From Streptomyces scopuliridis RB72 (GTDB lineage Bacteria > Actinomycetota > Actinomycetes > Streptomycetales > Streptomycetaceae): DNA of 64,000 bases. The position numbers and the translations under genes were made by a program. A model generated the notes under the pieces. That model made no database searches. It saw only the letters and a list, made by a program, of their open reading frames with translations, and was not told the DNA's origin. The stretch is taken from positions 62,001-126,000 of the forward strand of contig NZ_JOEI01000002.1 of assembly GCF_000718095.1 (NCBI RefSeq), given 5' to 3'. Positions 27,880 to 37,349 of this stretch are shown here, piece by piece; positions within the stretch are counted from its first letter, which is position 1; each line of letters starts with the position of its first letter.

Positions 27880-28157
27880 CCCGAGGGGTGTCCGACGGGG
27901 GCGGAGTCAGTCGCTTCGGAACCGCCGCCCGGACTCCCGGACTTTCCGGGCGGGCGGCTGGGTTCGCCACTTCACGCGGCGACATACTCCTTCTGTTGTC
28001 CACGGCACCATCCACGGGAGTGAAAAGCCTTTCTGAAGGGTGTTCGCGGCTTCCGCGCCGAGGGGGCCAGGTTCCGCATCGGCTTGTCCTGACCGATGAT
28101 GACGTGCAGGGCTGCCCTCTTCGGTGCGGCACCGGTTCTCCCAGGAAGGGGTTCCCG
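27880..28157. other. intergenic region
   Basis: No gene, repeat or recognisable regulatory site is seen between the hairpin and the next gene beyond the Shine-Dalgarno AGGAAGGGG just before 28158. A promoter for the downstream flavoprotein is presumably here. Confidence 0.4.
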
Positions 28158-29450
28158 ATGGACGAAGCCGAGGTGATCGTGGTGGGGGCTGGGCCGGCGG
28201 GCTCGTCCGCCGCCTACCATCTGGCGGCGGCGGGCGTCGATGTCCTGCTGTTGGAGAAGACCCGCTTCCCCCGCGAAAAGGTGTGCGGCGACGGACTGAC
28301 CCCGCGGGCGGTGCACCAGCTCATCCGGATGGGCATCGACATCAAGGCTCCGGGGTGGATGCGCTCACGCGGGATGCGATGGGTGGCCGGGGAGCACCGG
28401 GTCCATATCGACTGGCCCGGCCTGGGGAGCTATCCGGACTTCGGTCTCTCGCGCAGCCGGCACGATTTCGACGACATCCTGGCCCGGCGCGCGGTCGCCG
28501 CCGGAGCACGGCTGCGCGAAGGCGTGAAGGTGACGAGCCCGGTGACCGATCACGCCGGCCGGGTGACGGGTGTCACCGCAGGGGCCGGAGCGGCTGATGG
28601 GGCGGCGGCCGGAGCCGGGGAGCCCGCGGTCTACCGCGCGCCGATCGTCATCGCCGCCGACGGCGCCTCCGCCCGACTCGCCCTCGCCATGGGCCTGCAA
28701 CGGGACCCGAACAGGCAGATCGCGACGGCCGCCCGCCGTTACTACCGCAGCCCGGAACGCTCCCAGGACGAGTACCTGGAGCTGTGGGCCGATCTGCGCT
28801 ATCCGGGGAACGATCACTACCTGCCCGGCTACGGCTGGATCTTCCCGATGGGCGACGGCCGGGTCAATGTCGGTCTCGGCGCGCTGCCTCACCGGCGGTA
28901 CGGGAACGCCGATCTGCGGGCCGCGCTGGACCATTGGCTCGCCCGTACCCCCCAGGCGTGGGGGCTGCGTGAGGAGAACGCCGAAGGCCCCGTCAGAAGC
29001 GCGGCCCTGCCGCTCGGCTTCAACCGTCATCCGCTGTACACGCGCGGGCTCCTGCTGGTCGGCGACTCGGGGGGCATGATCAGCCCCTGGAACGGCGAAG
29101 GCATCGCGCAGGCCATGGAAGCCGGCGAGGTCGCGGCCGAGAGGGCCGCGCTCGCGCTGGCCCTTCCCGAAGGGCCGAGGCGTGAACATGTGCTGCTCAA
29201 CTACCCCGTGGAGATGAACCGCCGCTGGGGGCGCTACTACCGTCTCGGCAATGCCGCCGCCGACCTCGTCTTCAGCCGGTCGGGCTTCCAGCCGGTCCTC
29301 AACCGCTACGTCATGGGCTCGCCGTTTCTGCTCAAGACCCTGGCCCGGCTGCTCTCCAACCTCACCGACAAGCCCTCGCGGGACGTGATCGACCATCTGC
29401 TCAACACCGTCGTCCGGCTGGTCCCGGCACCGTCCGTACGACGCCGCTGA
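28158..29450 (+). CDS. geranylgeranyl-reductase-family FAD oxidoreductase
   Basis: 430 residues. N-terminal FAD-binding motif VVGAGPAGSSAAYHLA, the family motif FPREKVCGDGLTPRA, and a second FAD contact LLVGDSGGMISPWNGEGI about residues 298-315. These identify the geranylgeranyl reductase/digeranylgeranylglycerophospholipid reductase branch of the group A flavoproteins, which saturate isoprenoid double bonds such as those of menaquinone or lipid carriers. The RBS AGGAAGGGG precedes the ATG. It is monocistronic and follows the NRPS terminator, so it is more likely housekeeping than part of that pathway. The exact substrate is unknown. Confidence 0.88.
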   Translation: MDEAEVIVVGAGPAGSSAAYHLAAAGVDVLLLEKTRFPREKVCGDGLTPRAVHQLIRMGIDIKAPGWMRSRGMRWVAGEHRVHIDWPGLGSYPDFGLSRSRHDFDDILARRAVAAGARLREGVKVTSPVTDHAGRVTGVTAGAGAADGAAAGAGEPAVYRAPIVIAADGASARLALAMGLQRDPNRQIATAARRYYRSPERSQDEYLELWADLRYPGNDHYLPGYGWIFPMGDGRVNVGLGALPHRRYGNADLRAALDHWLARTPQAWGLREENAEGPVRSAALPLGFNRHPLYTRGLLLVGDSGGMISPWNGEGIAQAMEAGEVAAERAALALALPEGPRREHVLLNYPVEMNRRWGRYYRLGNAAADLVFSRSGFQPVLNRYVMGSPFLLKTLARLLSNLTDKPSRDVIDHLLNTVVRLVPAPSVRRR

Positions 29451-29589
29451 GGACGGGGCCGTCAGCGACACCGGAGCGACGGGTTCCGGCCGACCGCGTC
29501 CGGCGTCGCCGCTCGTGCGATGCTGAAGCGCGGACAACAGCGAAGACGACAGCCCGGAACTCGGCGGGAGAACAGGAGAGTCCGGCAGC

Positions 29590-31857
29590 GTGAGGGCAGG
29601 GACACGACGGGCCGGAACCGGCATCTGGGATCGCCTCGCGGCGTCGGACCCGGGTCTGCTGCGGCTGATGGCAGGGCTGCGGACGGTCGCGGCGATCGCG
29701 CTCACCCTCCTCGTCCTCGCCCTGTTCGGCACCGGCGTCACGTACCTGGTCGCGGGCGCCATGACGGCGATGGTCTCCACCTTCGCGATCAAGGAGAAGC
29801 AGGTACGCGGCCAGGCGGTCACGCTCGCTCTCGGCCTGCCGGTCGCGCTCGCCGCGATCTCCCTGGGAGCGCTGCTCAGTACCCGGATCATCACGGGTGA
29901 CGCGGTCTTCATCGCCCTGATCTTCGCCGCCGTCTACAGCCGCAGATTCGGCGAACGCGGTACCGCCCTGGGCCTGATCGGCTTTCAGATCTACTTCGTC
30001 GCCCTGTTCGTGGGCGCCCGCGCCGCCGGTCTGCCCGTGCTGTGGGCGACCTTGGCCGTCGCTTTCGCGTGCAGCGCGATCGTACGGTTCGCCGTCGTGC
30101 CGGAGACGCCCCAGCGCGTACTGAAACGGCTGCGCGATGCCTTCCGGGCGCGGCTCGCGCAGGTCGTGAGCAGTCAGATCGAGCTGCTGGACGCCGACCC
30201 CGAGCAGCTGGACAAGGTCCTCGACGAGCTGCGGCGGCGCACCGCCCGGCTGCACGAGGCGGCTCTGATGATCCAGAGCCGGCTGGAGGAGGGCACGCGC
30301 GACGCGGCCACGGCGGCGCTGCTGCAACGCCGGGTCGCGGACGCCGAGATCGCCACGGAGCGGCTGGGCGTACTGCTGTTGAACGCCCGCAGCGCCGAGC
30401 GCGCGGACACCCTCACGCTTCATCTGCCGAACGCGCCCGTGCCGGCCACGGGGAATCTGGTGACGGCCGCCGACGGCGACGTGATCGGGACGCTGCGCCG
30501 GGACCTGAACGCGCTGCACCTGCTGGTGGCCCGCGCGGGGGCCGACGACCGCGGTACGGCGCTGGCGCACGTACGCAACAGGCTGCTCGGCTACCGCGAC
30601 GAGGAGCGGCTGCCGCGCGCCTCGGACGCGGTCCAGGACGTCTTCCGCGGGATCGGTGAGGTCGCCCGCGCCGTCCTGGGTCTGCGGCTCGCGCTGGACG
30701 GGCCGCAGGACGAGTCCAGCGACTCACCGGCGACCACGCGTTCACGCGAGGAGTTCGACGCCGAGGACGTCTCCCTCACCGGTCCCGAGGAGCCCGAGGA
30801 GGAGGACCGCACCGGTCTTCAGCGCCCCACCACCCGGGCCGCGTTCCAGGTCTCGGTCGGGTCGGTCCTGGCCATCGTCGGCGGTGAGTTCCTCTCCACG
30901 CAGCGCTGGTACTGGGCGGTGCTGACCTGCTGGGTGGTCTTCCTCAACACCGCGTCCACGGGGGAGATCCTGGTCAAGGGCTACCGGAGGGTGCTCGGTA
31001 CGGTCCTCGGGGTGGTCGCCGGTGTCGTGCTGGCGGGGCTGGTCGGCCACCACACCTGGCTGGCGTTCACGCTCGTCCTGGTCTTCATCTTCGCCATGTT
31101 CTTCACGGCTCCGTTGTCGTACGCGCTCATGTCCTTCTTCGTCACGGCGATGCTGGGACTGCTCTACACGCTGCTGAACAAGTACAGCTTCGCCGTGCTG
31201 GTCCTGCGTATCGAGGAGACGGCGCTCGGCGCCGCCTGCGGCATCATCGCGGCCGTACTGGTGCTGCCGGTGCACACCGACCGCCGGACCGACGAACTGC
31301 TGGGCACGGTCCTGGACCGGCTGGGCGATGTGGTGTCGGCGGCGGTGGAGCAGCTCAGCGGCGGCCCCGCGTCCGACCTGCTGAGCAAGGCGCGGGACTT
31401 GGACACCGCGCTGGACGATCTGCGCGACTCCACCAAGCCGTTGACGCATCCGTTCTCCCCGCTGCGCGTCCGGCGGCAGACCGTCCGCTATCTGGTGGCG
31501 CTGCTGGAGACCTGCGCCTACCACGCCCGTTCCCTGGCGGCGACGGCCGAGTTGGTACCGCAGAGCAGGACCGTCACGGCCGACCCGCGACTGGGGCGGG
31601 CGGGCCGGCGTATCGCCCACAACATCGAAGTGCTCGCCGCGCGCGTCAAGGACGGGAAAGCCGAGGGCGAGGTCGAGTCCGGCGCGAGCATCGCCTCCCT
31701 GCTCAAGACCGACGCCTCCGGCGCGCCGCCGGCGGACACGGTGACCGCGCGCGTACTGCGCCATCTGCAACGCCTCGACGAGGGCGTGGTGGGCCTCGCG
31801 CGCCCCCTCGGCGTACCGGTCGCCGACCGTACGGAGCGCAAGTCGGCGCGCGACTGA
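29590..31857 (+). CDS. FUSC-family aromatic acid exporter-like membrane protein
   Basis: 755 residues with the two-block topology of fusaric-acid-resistance/aromatic acid exporters: an N-terminal membrane block (about residues 28-180), a long soluble helical region, a second membrane block (about 420-570) and a helical C-terminal domain. GTG start with a GGAGAACAGGAGAG leader. Such proteins are presumed efflux or membrane-stress components, and the Streptomyces members are mostly uncharacterised. It is monocistronic and is followed by G-rich tandem repeats. The substrate is not predictable. Confidence 0.85.
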   Translation: MRAGTRRAGTGIWDRLAASDPGLLRLMAGLRTVAAIALTLLVLALFGTGVTYLVAGAMTAMVSTFAIKEKQVRGQAVTLALGLPVALAAISLGALLSTRIITGDAVFIALIFAAVYSRRFGERGTALGLIGFQIYFVALFVGARAAGLPVLWATLAVAFACSAIVRFAVVPETPQRVLKRLRDAFRARLAQVVSSQIELLDADPEQLDKVLDELRRRTARLHEAALMIQSRLEEGTRDAATAALLQRRVADAEIATERLGVLLLNARSAERADTLTLHLPNAPVPATGNLVTAADGDVIGTLRRDLNALHLLVARAGADDRGTALAHVRNRLLGYRDEERLPRASDAVQDVFRGIGEVARAVLGLRLALDGPQDESSDSPATTRSREEFDAEDVSLTGPEEPEEEDRTGLQRPTTRAAFQVSVGSVLAIVGGEFLSTQRWYWAVLTCWVVFLNTASTGEILVKGYRRVLGTVLGVVAGVVLAGLVGHHTWLAFTLVLVFIFAMFFTAPLSYALMSFFVTAMLGLLYTLLNKYSFAVLVLRIEETALGAACGIIAAVLVLPVHTDRRTDELLGTVLDRLGDVVSAAVEQLSGGPASDLLSKARDLDTALDDLRDSTKPLTHPFSPLRVRRQTVRYLVALLETCAYHARSLAATAELVPQSRTVTADPRLGRAGRRIAHNIEVLAARVKDGKAEGEVESGASIASLLKTDASGAPPADTVTARVLRHLQRLDEGVVGLARPLGVPVADRTERKSARD

Positions 31858-31888
31858 CGGCCCGCGTGGCTGACAGCGCGTGAGGGCG

Positions 31889-31949
31889 GGGGCGGGGTCA
31901 GCCGGGGGCGGGGTCACCCGGGGGCGGGGTCACCCGGGGGCGGGGATCC
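31889..31949. repeat. 16-bp G-rich tandem repeat, 3.8 copies
   Basis: Units GGGGCGGGGTCACCCG begin at 31889 (one mismatch, AGCCG), 31905 and 31921, plus a partial copy from 31937. They lie between two convergent genes, 30 bases after the FUSC stop. The runs of G could form a quadruplex or act in termination. Confidence 0.85.
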
Positions 31950-32047
31950 GCGTTCCTCACGTGGGTGGCGGTCCACCCGCCCCGCCTGGAGCGGTAGCGG
32001 CCGAGGCAGGCAGGCCGGTGACGCCATCGGCCGCCCCGGCCCCGGCG

Positions 32048-32482
32048 TCACGCGACCGCGGCCCGCCCACGTCCGTGCAGCAGCAGATACATCCGCTGTA
32101 CGGACTCCTCCCGGCCCATCTCGAATCGCTTGGCCACCTTGCCGATCGGGTTCCAGATCCTCCCGTCAGGCATCCGTACGCCCGTCGGCTGACCGAAAAG
32201 CTTCCGCTGCTCGGCGTCGAAGTCCACCCACACCGCGCCGGCCCGCCGCACCAGTACTTCCCCCGTGTAGGCGCCGAGCCAGAACAGTTCCGCCGAAACG
32301 CTTCTGCTGTCGGTCGTGGCGCTGCGCAACCCGTCGACGACGCGGTCCACCACGCGCAGGCTCGCCACGGAATAGTCCAGTGGCAGCCGATTCCTCGCGG
32401 TCACCCGCCGCACGAACTCGGCCACGCCCGACCGCATCTCCCCCGCCGTCGGTAACCGTCTCCCGCCCTCACCCGGATTCAC
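32048..32482 (-). CDS. conserved protein of unknown function
   Basis: 144 residues from a GTG preceded by GGGAGGGGAG. It is mixed alpha/beta without membrane segments. The most structured part is WLGAYTGEVLVRR followed by WVDFD and MPDGRIWNPIGKVAKRF, a layout shared by small Streptomyces proteins of unknown role. I do not recognise a named family with confidence. The gene stands alone, convergent with the FUSC gene and in line with the MptB-like gene but 217 bases downstream of it. Confidence 0.6.
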   Translation of the reverse strand: MNPGEGGRRLPTAGEMRSGVAEFVRRVTARNRLPLDYSVASLRVVDRVVDGLRSATTDSRSVSAELFWLGAYTGEVLVRRAGAVWVDFDAEQRKLFGQPTGVRMPDGRIWNPIGKVAKRFEMGREESVQRMYLLLHGRGRAAVA

Positions 32483-32699
32483 AGCAACTCCCCTCCCACG
32501 CCACTGCTTCCGGCCACCGCGACGGCACCCGGAAAGGGGGGATCGCCCCCTCCCGGAACCAAGCGGAGGCCGGGCCGAGAACGTCACACGCACCGACCCG
32601 GTGGCGTGCGCCTGCGAGGCCCGCATCGGCAGGCGAGCCTGCCTCTCGGCAGCGGGCCGTCGGCCGAGCCGGGGCTGAGGTGGCGCGGAACGCGAGTGG

Positions 32700-34271
32700 C
32701 TACGTGCGGTGAGCGCCTACGGCAAGCTCGTCACCCGGCACCCGGACCTCGCCCGGTGCGTTCGAGTCGCGGCGTACGAGAAGTGTGCCGATCACGCACA
32801 CGACGCCCACCAGCACGAAGCCGTACCACGGGGTCGCCCCGGAGGGATGGGTCTCGTACACGAGCGCTGCCGACAGCACGGTCAGCACCGTGGCGGTGCG
32901 GCCGTGCGGCGCGGTGGCGGCGATCACCGTCACGCCCCACAGCAGGTACCAGGGCTGCACCATGGGCGAGAGGGCGACCAGGGCCAGCAGAGCCAGGCCA
33001 AGGGCATGAACCGGATCCAAGGCGCGCCCGCCGTCCGAGGCACGCACGGTGTCCGAAGCGTGGGCGGTGTCCGAAGCGTGGGTGCCCGAGGCGTGGGCGG
33101 GCTCCACGGCCCGGGCAGCGGCCGCGCCGCGGGCCGAGCCCTCGCGCCCACGCGCCGACCGCCACGCCAGGCACGCGATCAGTACGAGCGCCACCCCCAG
33201 CCCCAGGTTCTGGACGGCGGTCTTGACCGGGCCCGGATCGGTCCCGACCAGCAGGTGCAGCAGTTCGCCGAGGCCGAGACCGAGATCGCTGGTGGCCGAC
33301 AGCGCGGTATGTATGGTGCCCGCGACGCTCTGGGTCCTGAGCCAGCCGAACCCGGTGCCGCCGAGCAGCGCCGCCGCGACGGCGACCGCCACCGCGACCA
33401 GGCCGGGCGCCACACCCCTCGCCACCCGTCGTACGAGCGGGCCGGTCGCCGCCCTGCCCACGAACACGCCGATGAACAGCAACGCCATCGCCGCCGGGGA
33501 CTTGACCATCATGGCGAGCCCGACGAGCGCGCCCCCCGCGATCCACCTGCCGCGCAGGGCGAGCACCACGCCCGCGAGCATGAGACCGATCATCAGCCCG
33601 TCGTTGTGCATGCCGCCGATCACATGCGTGAGCAACAGCGGATTGAGCACCCCGAGCCACAGCGCGCCGCTCTCGCTCGTGCCGCGCTCCCGCGCGAGAT
33701 GCCGCAGCGCCCACACGATCAGCACCAGCGCGCCCACGGCGATGAGACGCATCCCCAGTACGGCGGGGACGATCGTCCCGCCCGTCACCCAGGTCACGCC
33801 GCGCGCGAGGATCAGGAAGAACGGACCGTACGGCGCGGGAGAGTCGGTCCAGTTCCCTCCGACGCTCGCGGCGGCGTCGCCGCCGAGCCCGGCGGGGTCG
33901 AGGACGGACGGCCCCGCGCTGTAGACGTCGTGTCCTTCGAGGACCATCGCGCCCTGGGCGATGTAGCTGTACACATCGGCGCTGTACAGCGGCGGCGCCA
34001 GCGCGAGCGGGGTCGCCCACCAGGCAAGGGTGACGAGCGTGTCCCGCGTGGAGGCCCCGGTCCTGCCGTACCGCCACCAGGCGACGACCAGCAGCGTCAG
34101 CCCGACGTAGGCCAGGACCTCGCCCGCCACGGTCACCACCGACCCATGGGGCACCCAGAGGCCCCACGGGTCACGGGCCGGCAGCGTACCGGCGACCCAG
34201 CCGCCCACAGCGGCCGCGACGGAGCCGACCGCGCCCAGCCGACGGTACCCACCGGCGTTCAATGCCCACAT
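32700..34271 (-). CDS. MptB-like polyprenyl-phosphomannose alpha-mannosyltransferase
   Basis: 523 residues, a GT-C-type polytopic membrane protein with about 12 hydrophobic segments. The first large extracellular loop contains YSADVYSYIAQG, the acidic motif position of MptA/MptB enzymes, followed by the conserved PYGPFFLILARG region and the HNDGLMIG stretch. In actinobacteria such enzymes extend mannose chains on the outer face of the membrane using decaprenyl-phosphomannose. Near the C-terminus (DNA around 33010-33110) an alanine/aspartate/serine-rich repeat interrupts the cytoplasmic loop and looks like a recent low-complexity insertion. Monocistronic and probably housekeeping. Confidence 0.85.
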   Translation of the reverse strand: MWALNAGGYRRLGAVGSVAAAVGGWVAGTLPARDPWGLWVPHGSVVTVAGEVLAYVGLTLLVVAWWRYGRTGASTRDTLVTLAWWATPLALAPPLYSADVYSYIAQGAMVLEGHDVYSAGPSVLDPAGLGGDAAASVGGNWTDSPAPYGPFFLILARGVTWVTGGTIVPAVLGMRLIAVGALVLIVWALRHLARERGTSESGALWLGVLNPLLLTHVIGGMHNDGLMIGLMLAGVVLALRGRWIAGGALVGLAMMVKSPAAMALLFIGVFVGRAATGPLVRRVARGVAPGLVAVAVAVAAALLGGTGFGWLRTQSVAGTIHTALSATSDLGLGLGELLHLLVGTDPGPVKTAVQNLGLGVALVLIACLAWRSARGREGSARGAAAARAVEPAHASGTHASDTAHASDTVRASDGGRALDPVHALGLALLALVALSPMVQPWYLLWGVTVIAATAPHGRTATVLTVLSAALVYETHPSGATPWYGFVLVGVVCVIGTLLVRRDSNAPGEVRVPGDELAVGAHRT

Positions 34272-34352
34272 GACCAGCCAACCTATCGAACGAGTACGCG
34301 GGCACGTGTGCCAGGGAGACCGACCGAGGCGAGGCCGGCTGTGCCCGTATGG

Positions 34353-35012
34353 TCACGGTCGTTCGGGTTTTCGCGCCAGAAAGGTGGCGACCGTCCTCTT
34401 GGCTCCGCTGTCGGGCTCCTGCACCAGTCGCGAGGTGATGACGAGTCCGGCCCGGTCCAACAGCCCGACGATGCGATCCGCCGGCAACAAGTGGGACTCA
34501 TAGGACACCGGATGGCCGCCATACGCCTGCGCCGGACGCAGGTGCTCGTCGTCTCCCACGTAACCGGCCAGCATCAGCCGGCCGCCGGGCGCGAGCGTGC
34601 GATGGAATTCCGCGAACACGACGGGCAACAGTTCCGGGGGCGTGTGGTGGGTGGAGTAGTAGGCCAGGATGCCGCCGAGCTCCTCGTCCCGGATCGGCAG
34701 CGCGGTCATCGATCCCACAGTGAAGTCCAGCCTCGGATGTGCCTGCCGGGCGAGCTCGATCATCTTCGGGGACAGGTCGATGCCGAACGCGGACACCCCG
34801 AGGTCCGCCAGATGCGCCGTCACCAGGCCGGGGCCGCATCCCACGTCTGCGACCGGCCCGCGGTCGGCCGCCTGCGCCACTTCGGCGAACACGGCCAGCA
34901 TCGCGCGTGACAACGGATCCAGCTCCGCCGGAGTCTTGACGCGTTTCAGGTAGTCGGCGGCGACGGTGTCGTACGACTCCCGGACCGCCGCAAGGTAGGA
35001 GGGCTCAGTCAT
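34353..35012 (-). CDS. class I SAM-dependent methyltransferase
   Basis: 219 residues with the Methyltransf_11 fold: motif I ADVGCGPGLVTAHLADLG, acidic motif GIDLSPKM, and the post-motif ALPIRDEELGGIL followed by LAPGGRLMLAGY. A typical small-molecule methyltransferase length. The ATG follows a short promoter region, and the downstream neighbour on the same strand is the MptB-like gene 80 bases away. The substrate cannot be inferred. Confidence 0.87.
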   Translation of the reverse strand: MTEPSYLAAVRESYDTVAADYLKRVKTPAELDPLSRAMLAVFAEVAQAADRGPVADVGCGPGLVTAHLADLGVSAFGIDLSPKMIELARQAHPRLDFTVGSMTALPIRDEELGGILAYYSTHHTPPELLPVVFAEFHRTLAPGGRLMLAGYVGDDEHLRPAQAYGGHPVSYESHLLPADRIVGLLDRAGLVITSRLVQEPDSGAKRTVATFLARKPERP

Positions 35013-35090
35013 CCGGCGACCCTAGTACGGGGCACTGACAGCCTGGACACTTCCGCACAGTGAGCGGACACGGCGTGAGCGGACACGAGG

Positions 35091-36152
35091 TCAGCGCACG
35101 ATGCGGCCCCGCAGAATCACGCGCATCGGTTGCCCGAGGGCCGCCGGCTCCGCGACAGGGTCCTGGTCGTACGCGACGAGATCGGCGGGCGCTCCATCGA
35201 CCAGGCCGGGCAGCCCCAACCAGTCCCGTGCTGTCCATGAGGCGGCCCCGAGCGCTTCTTCAGCCGGCATCCCCGCCCGCAGCAGCCATTGGGACTCCGA
35301 GGCGACCGTGCCGCACGGAAAGGTGTCCGTTCCGGCGAGGACGGTGACGCCGGCCTCGTGCGCCAGTCGTACGTTGTCGATCATCCCCTGCCAGCCGTCG
35401 AGCCAGTTCGAGCGCCGTGCGCTGGATTCGCGCCCCCGCCAGACCTCGGCACTCCCGGCGAACGCCGACAGGGTCGGTACGTAAGCGGTGCCCTGCCCGG
35501 CCATCAGGTCCAACAGCTCCGGATCGAGGTGCATCCCGTGTTCGAGGCTGTCGGCTCCGGCCAGGACGGCGTTTCGCGAGCCCTCGCTGGTCTGGCAGTG
35601 CACGGCGACCCGTCCGCCGACGGCATGCACCGCGTCCACGGTCGCCGTCAGCACATCCAGAGGTACGGCGGGCTCATCCCATCGCCAGTCACCAATGACC
35701 TTGCACCAGCCCGATGCGGCCGTGGCCTCCTCAACGGCTGCCGCCGCCAGTCCGTCCTCACCAATGTCCCGCCCTGCCCCGGGGAAGAACCGGCCGGGCG
35801 TCGCCAGCCATTGCCCCGCCGATCGGACACGCGGCAACGCGGTTTCCGTGTCGACCCAGCCAGGCATCCGCTCCGCGGTTCCCGGTGTCCGCACCAACAA
35901 CACGCCCGCGTCCCGGTGCTCCGACAAGTGCTGTCGCAACAGCGCCTCGTCAAAAGCGTCGTCCGGGCTCTCGGCCCCCGGATGCGTATGGACATCGACA
36001 AGGCCCGGCAGGAGCCATCCGCCGTCCACCACGGTCTCCACCCGCTTCGCCGCCGCGCCGGCAGGCGGCTCAGTCCGCAGCCGCTCTCCGTCGACCCAGA
36101 AGGTGCGCTCCGCGCGCTCGGGCAGCACGACACCACGTATACGCATGATCAC
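35091..36152 (-). CDS. amidohydrolase-superfamily metal-dependent hydrolase
   Basis: 353 residues of the imidazolonepropionase/dihydroorotase-like branch of amidohydrolases. Metal ligands appear in order: HxH in VDVHTHPG, His in VAVHCQT, His in LEHGMHL, and Asp in VLAGTDTFP. The N-terminal small beta domain (RIRGVVLPE) and the C-terminal return of that domain (ILRGRIVR) are present, so the protein is full length. A second ATG six bases in (36146) is an alternative start. It stands alone, and its substrate (a cyclic amide, lactone or deaminable compound) is unknown. Confidence 0.86.
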   Translation of the reverse strand: MIMRIRGVVLPERAERTFWVDGERLRTEPPAGAAAKRVETVVDGGWLLPGLVDVHTHPGAESPDDAFDEALLRQHLSEHRDAGVLLVRTPGTAERMPGWVDTETALPRVRSAGQWLATPGRFFPGAGRDIGEDGLAAAAVEEATAASGWCKVIGDWRWDEPAVPLDVLTATVDAVHAVGGRVAVHCQTSEGSRNAVLAGADSLEHGMHLDPELLDLMAGQGTAYVPTLSAFAGSAEVWRGRESSARRSNWLDGWQGMIDNVRLAHEAGVTVLAGTDTFPCGTVASESQWLLRAGMPAEEALGAASWTARDWLGLPGLVDGAPADLVAYDQDPVAEPAALGQPMRVILRGRIVR

Positions 36153-36300
36153 GGCTACGAACCTACGCGATGAAGCCGGGCCTCACCGTACTTCGGAAAC
36201 TCGCTGCCCAAGGCCGCTGCCCCGCAACACCCGTCGTCCGCCCGGGGGTTACGGTCTCCAGGCGTGCCGTCAGCCAGCCACGGCGCTGGGCGACAACCGG

Positions 36301-37134
36301 TCAGCTCGATGCCGCCGGCCGATGTGTGGGGTGGCGCGGCGTCTTCGTACCGTGTGTGGCTGTGTATTCGGCGGCGAGCCAGGGGCCCAGGTCGTCGATG
36401 AGCGTGCGGAGTACGGCCGGATCGGCCGAGGGGGTGCGGCCCGTGGCCGCGGCGATGCGCATCTGGTCGGCGCGCTCGGGGTAGTAGCGGCCGAAGAGTT
36501 CGGCGGACTCGTTGAGGTCACTGGTCCAGCCGCCCCAGCGGGGCATGATCAGAGTGAAACCTGTGCGCACGATACGACGGGCGACGACGCGGCTGAGGGT
36601 CCGGCGGTCGGCGTCCGTGGCGGTTTCGGCGGCTCGGGGGCGCCAGCGTTGCAGGGCGAGGTCGAGGTCGCCGTTGGTTTCGCGGGCGAGCAGGGTTGTG
36701 GGGCGGTAGCGGGGAAGTCGTTCGGCGAGGTCGGGACCGAGCAGTGGGGTGCACAGGCAGGCGACGAAGAACCCGGCGTCATGGCGTTCGAGGTCGCTGA
36801 GCAGAACGCGTGTGCTGGTCAGCAGGATGCCGACACCGTTGATCTGGGGGAACGCATGGTCGAGTGCGGCCTCGATGGCTTCGGCGTCGGCGTGGTCGGC
36901 TTCGGTGGGCTCGTGGTGCAGGGCGAGTTGCAGGTCGAGGTCGGAGACTCCGGGGGTGGCCGTGCCGCGTGGGATGCTGCCGTAGATGTACGCGCTGTGC
37001 AGCCGCGCGCGGTCGAAGGTCTCGGTGATACGCGTGCGGGCGGACTCGACAACGGGCGTGAATGCCGCCGTCACCCGGTCCAGGGCGCCTTCGCGCGCGA
37101 TCGTCCCGTCGTCGTCCAGCCCTCGTGCGGTCAT
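36301..37134 (-). CDS. nucleotidyltransferase-domain protein
   Basis: 277 residues. The NTP_transf_2 signature IYGSIPRGTATPGVSDLDLQL has the GS...(D)xD catalytic pattern near residues 48-68. The rest is helical, ending in a proline-rich tail. Such proteins resemble aminoglycoside nucleotidyltransferases and MNT-type antitoxins, but no HEPN partner is visible nearby. The ATG at 37134 is chosen because the domain begins about 20 residues later. The gene is divergent from a possible tiny membrane protein starting at 37144. Confidence 0.8.
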   Translation of the reverse strand: MTARGLDDDGTIAREGALDRVTAAFTPVVESARTRITETFDRARLHSAYIYGSIPRGTATPGVSDLDLQLALHHEPTEADHADAEAIEAALDHAFPQINGVGILLTSTRVLLSDLERHDAGFFVACLCTPLLGPDLAERLPRYRPTTLLARETNGDLDLALQRWRPRAAETATDADRRTLSRVVARRIVRTGFTLIMPRWGGWTSDLNESAELFGRYYPERADQMRIAAATGRTPSADPAVLRTLIDDLGPWLAAEYTATHGTKTPRHPTHRPAASS

Positions 37135-37143
37135 GGCGTCACT

Positions 37144-37341
37144 GTGCCCTGTGTCGCCGCACGGTGCCGAGCGCATTTCCGGGCCGTCGCCTTGCTGCTG
37201 ATCGGCACCGTCGCCGGGATCACGGCCTGGCGCCACCCCGGACCGCTTCGGGCGCGACGGATGGGGGCGACGCTGCTGACCGTTGTTCTGGTTCTGGCCC
37301 TCTGGTTCATCCTGTACGGCAGCAACTGCGGGTGCGTCTGA
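37144..37341 (+). CDS. possible small two-helix membrane protein
   Basis: A GTG-started 65-residue frame with two hydrophobic segments (AVALLLIGTVAGITAW and MGATLLTVVLVLALWFILYG) separated by a basic loop HPGPLRARR, a credible hairpin topology. No homologue is recognised. It begins ten bases from the divergent nucleotidyltransferase start, so a shared promoter region would be needed, and no good Shine-Dalgarno is evident. Treat as tentative. Confidence 0.35.
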   Translation: MPCVAARCRAHFRAVALLLIGTVAGITAWRHPGPLRARRMGATLLTVVLVLALWFILYGSNCGCV

Positions 37342-37349
37342 CCCCGCGG

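Noticed and set aside
36301..37134. Nucleotidyltransferase considered as an MNT/HEPN toxin-antitoxin pair or antibiotic-resistance gene
   Set aside because: No HEPN-domain partner lies nearby and no resistance-specific motif beyond the general fold is visible.
35488..37341. Long plus-strand frame covering the amidohydrolase and nucleotidyltransferase
   Set aside because: Antisense to two well-supported genes. Only its last 65 codons, with two hydrophobic segments, were kept as a tentative small protein.
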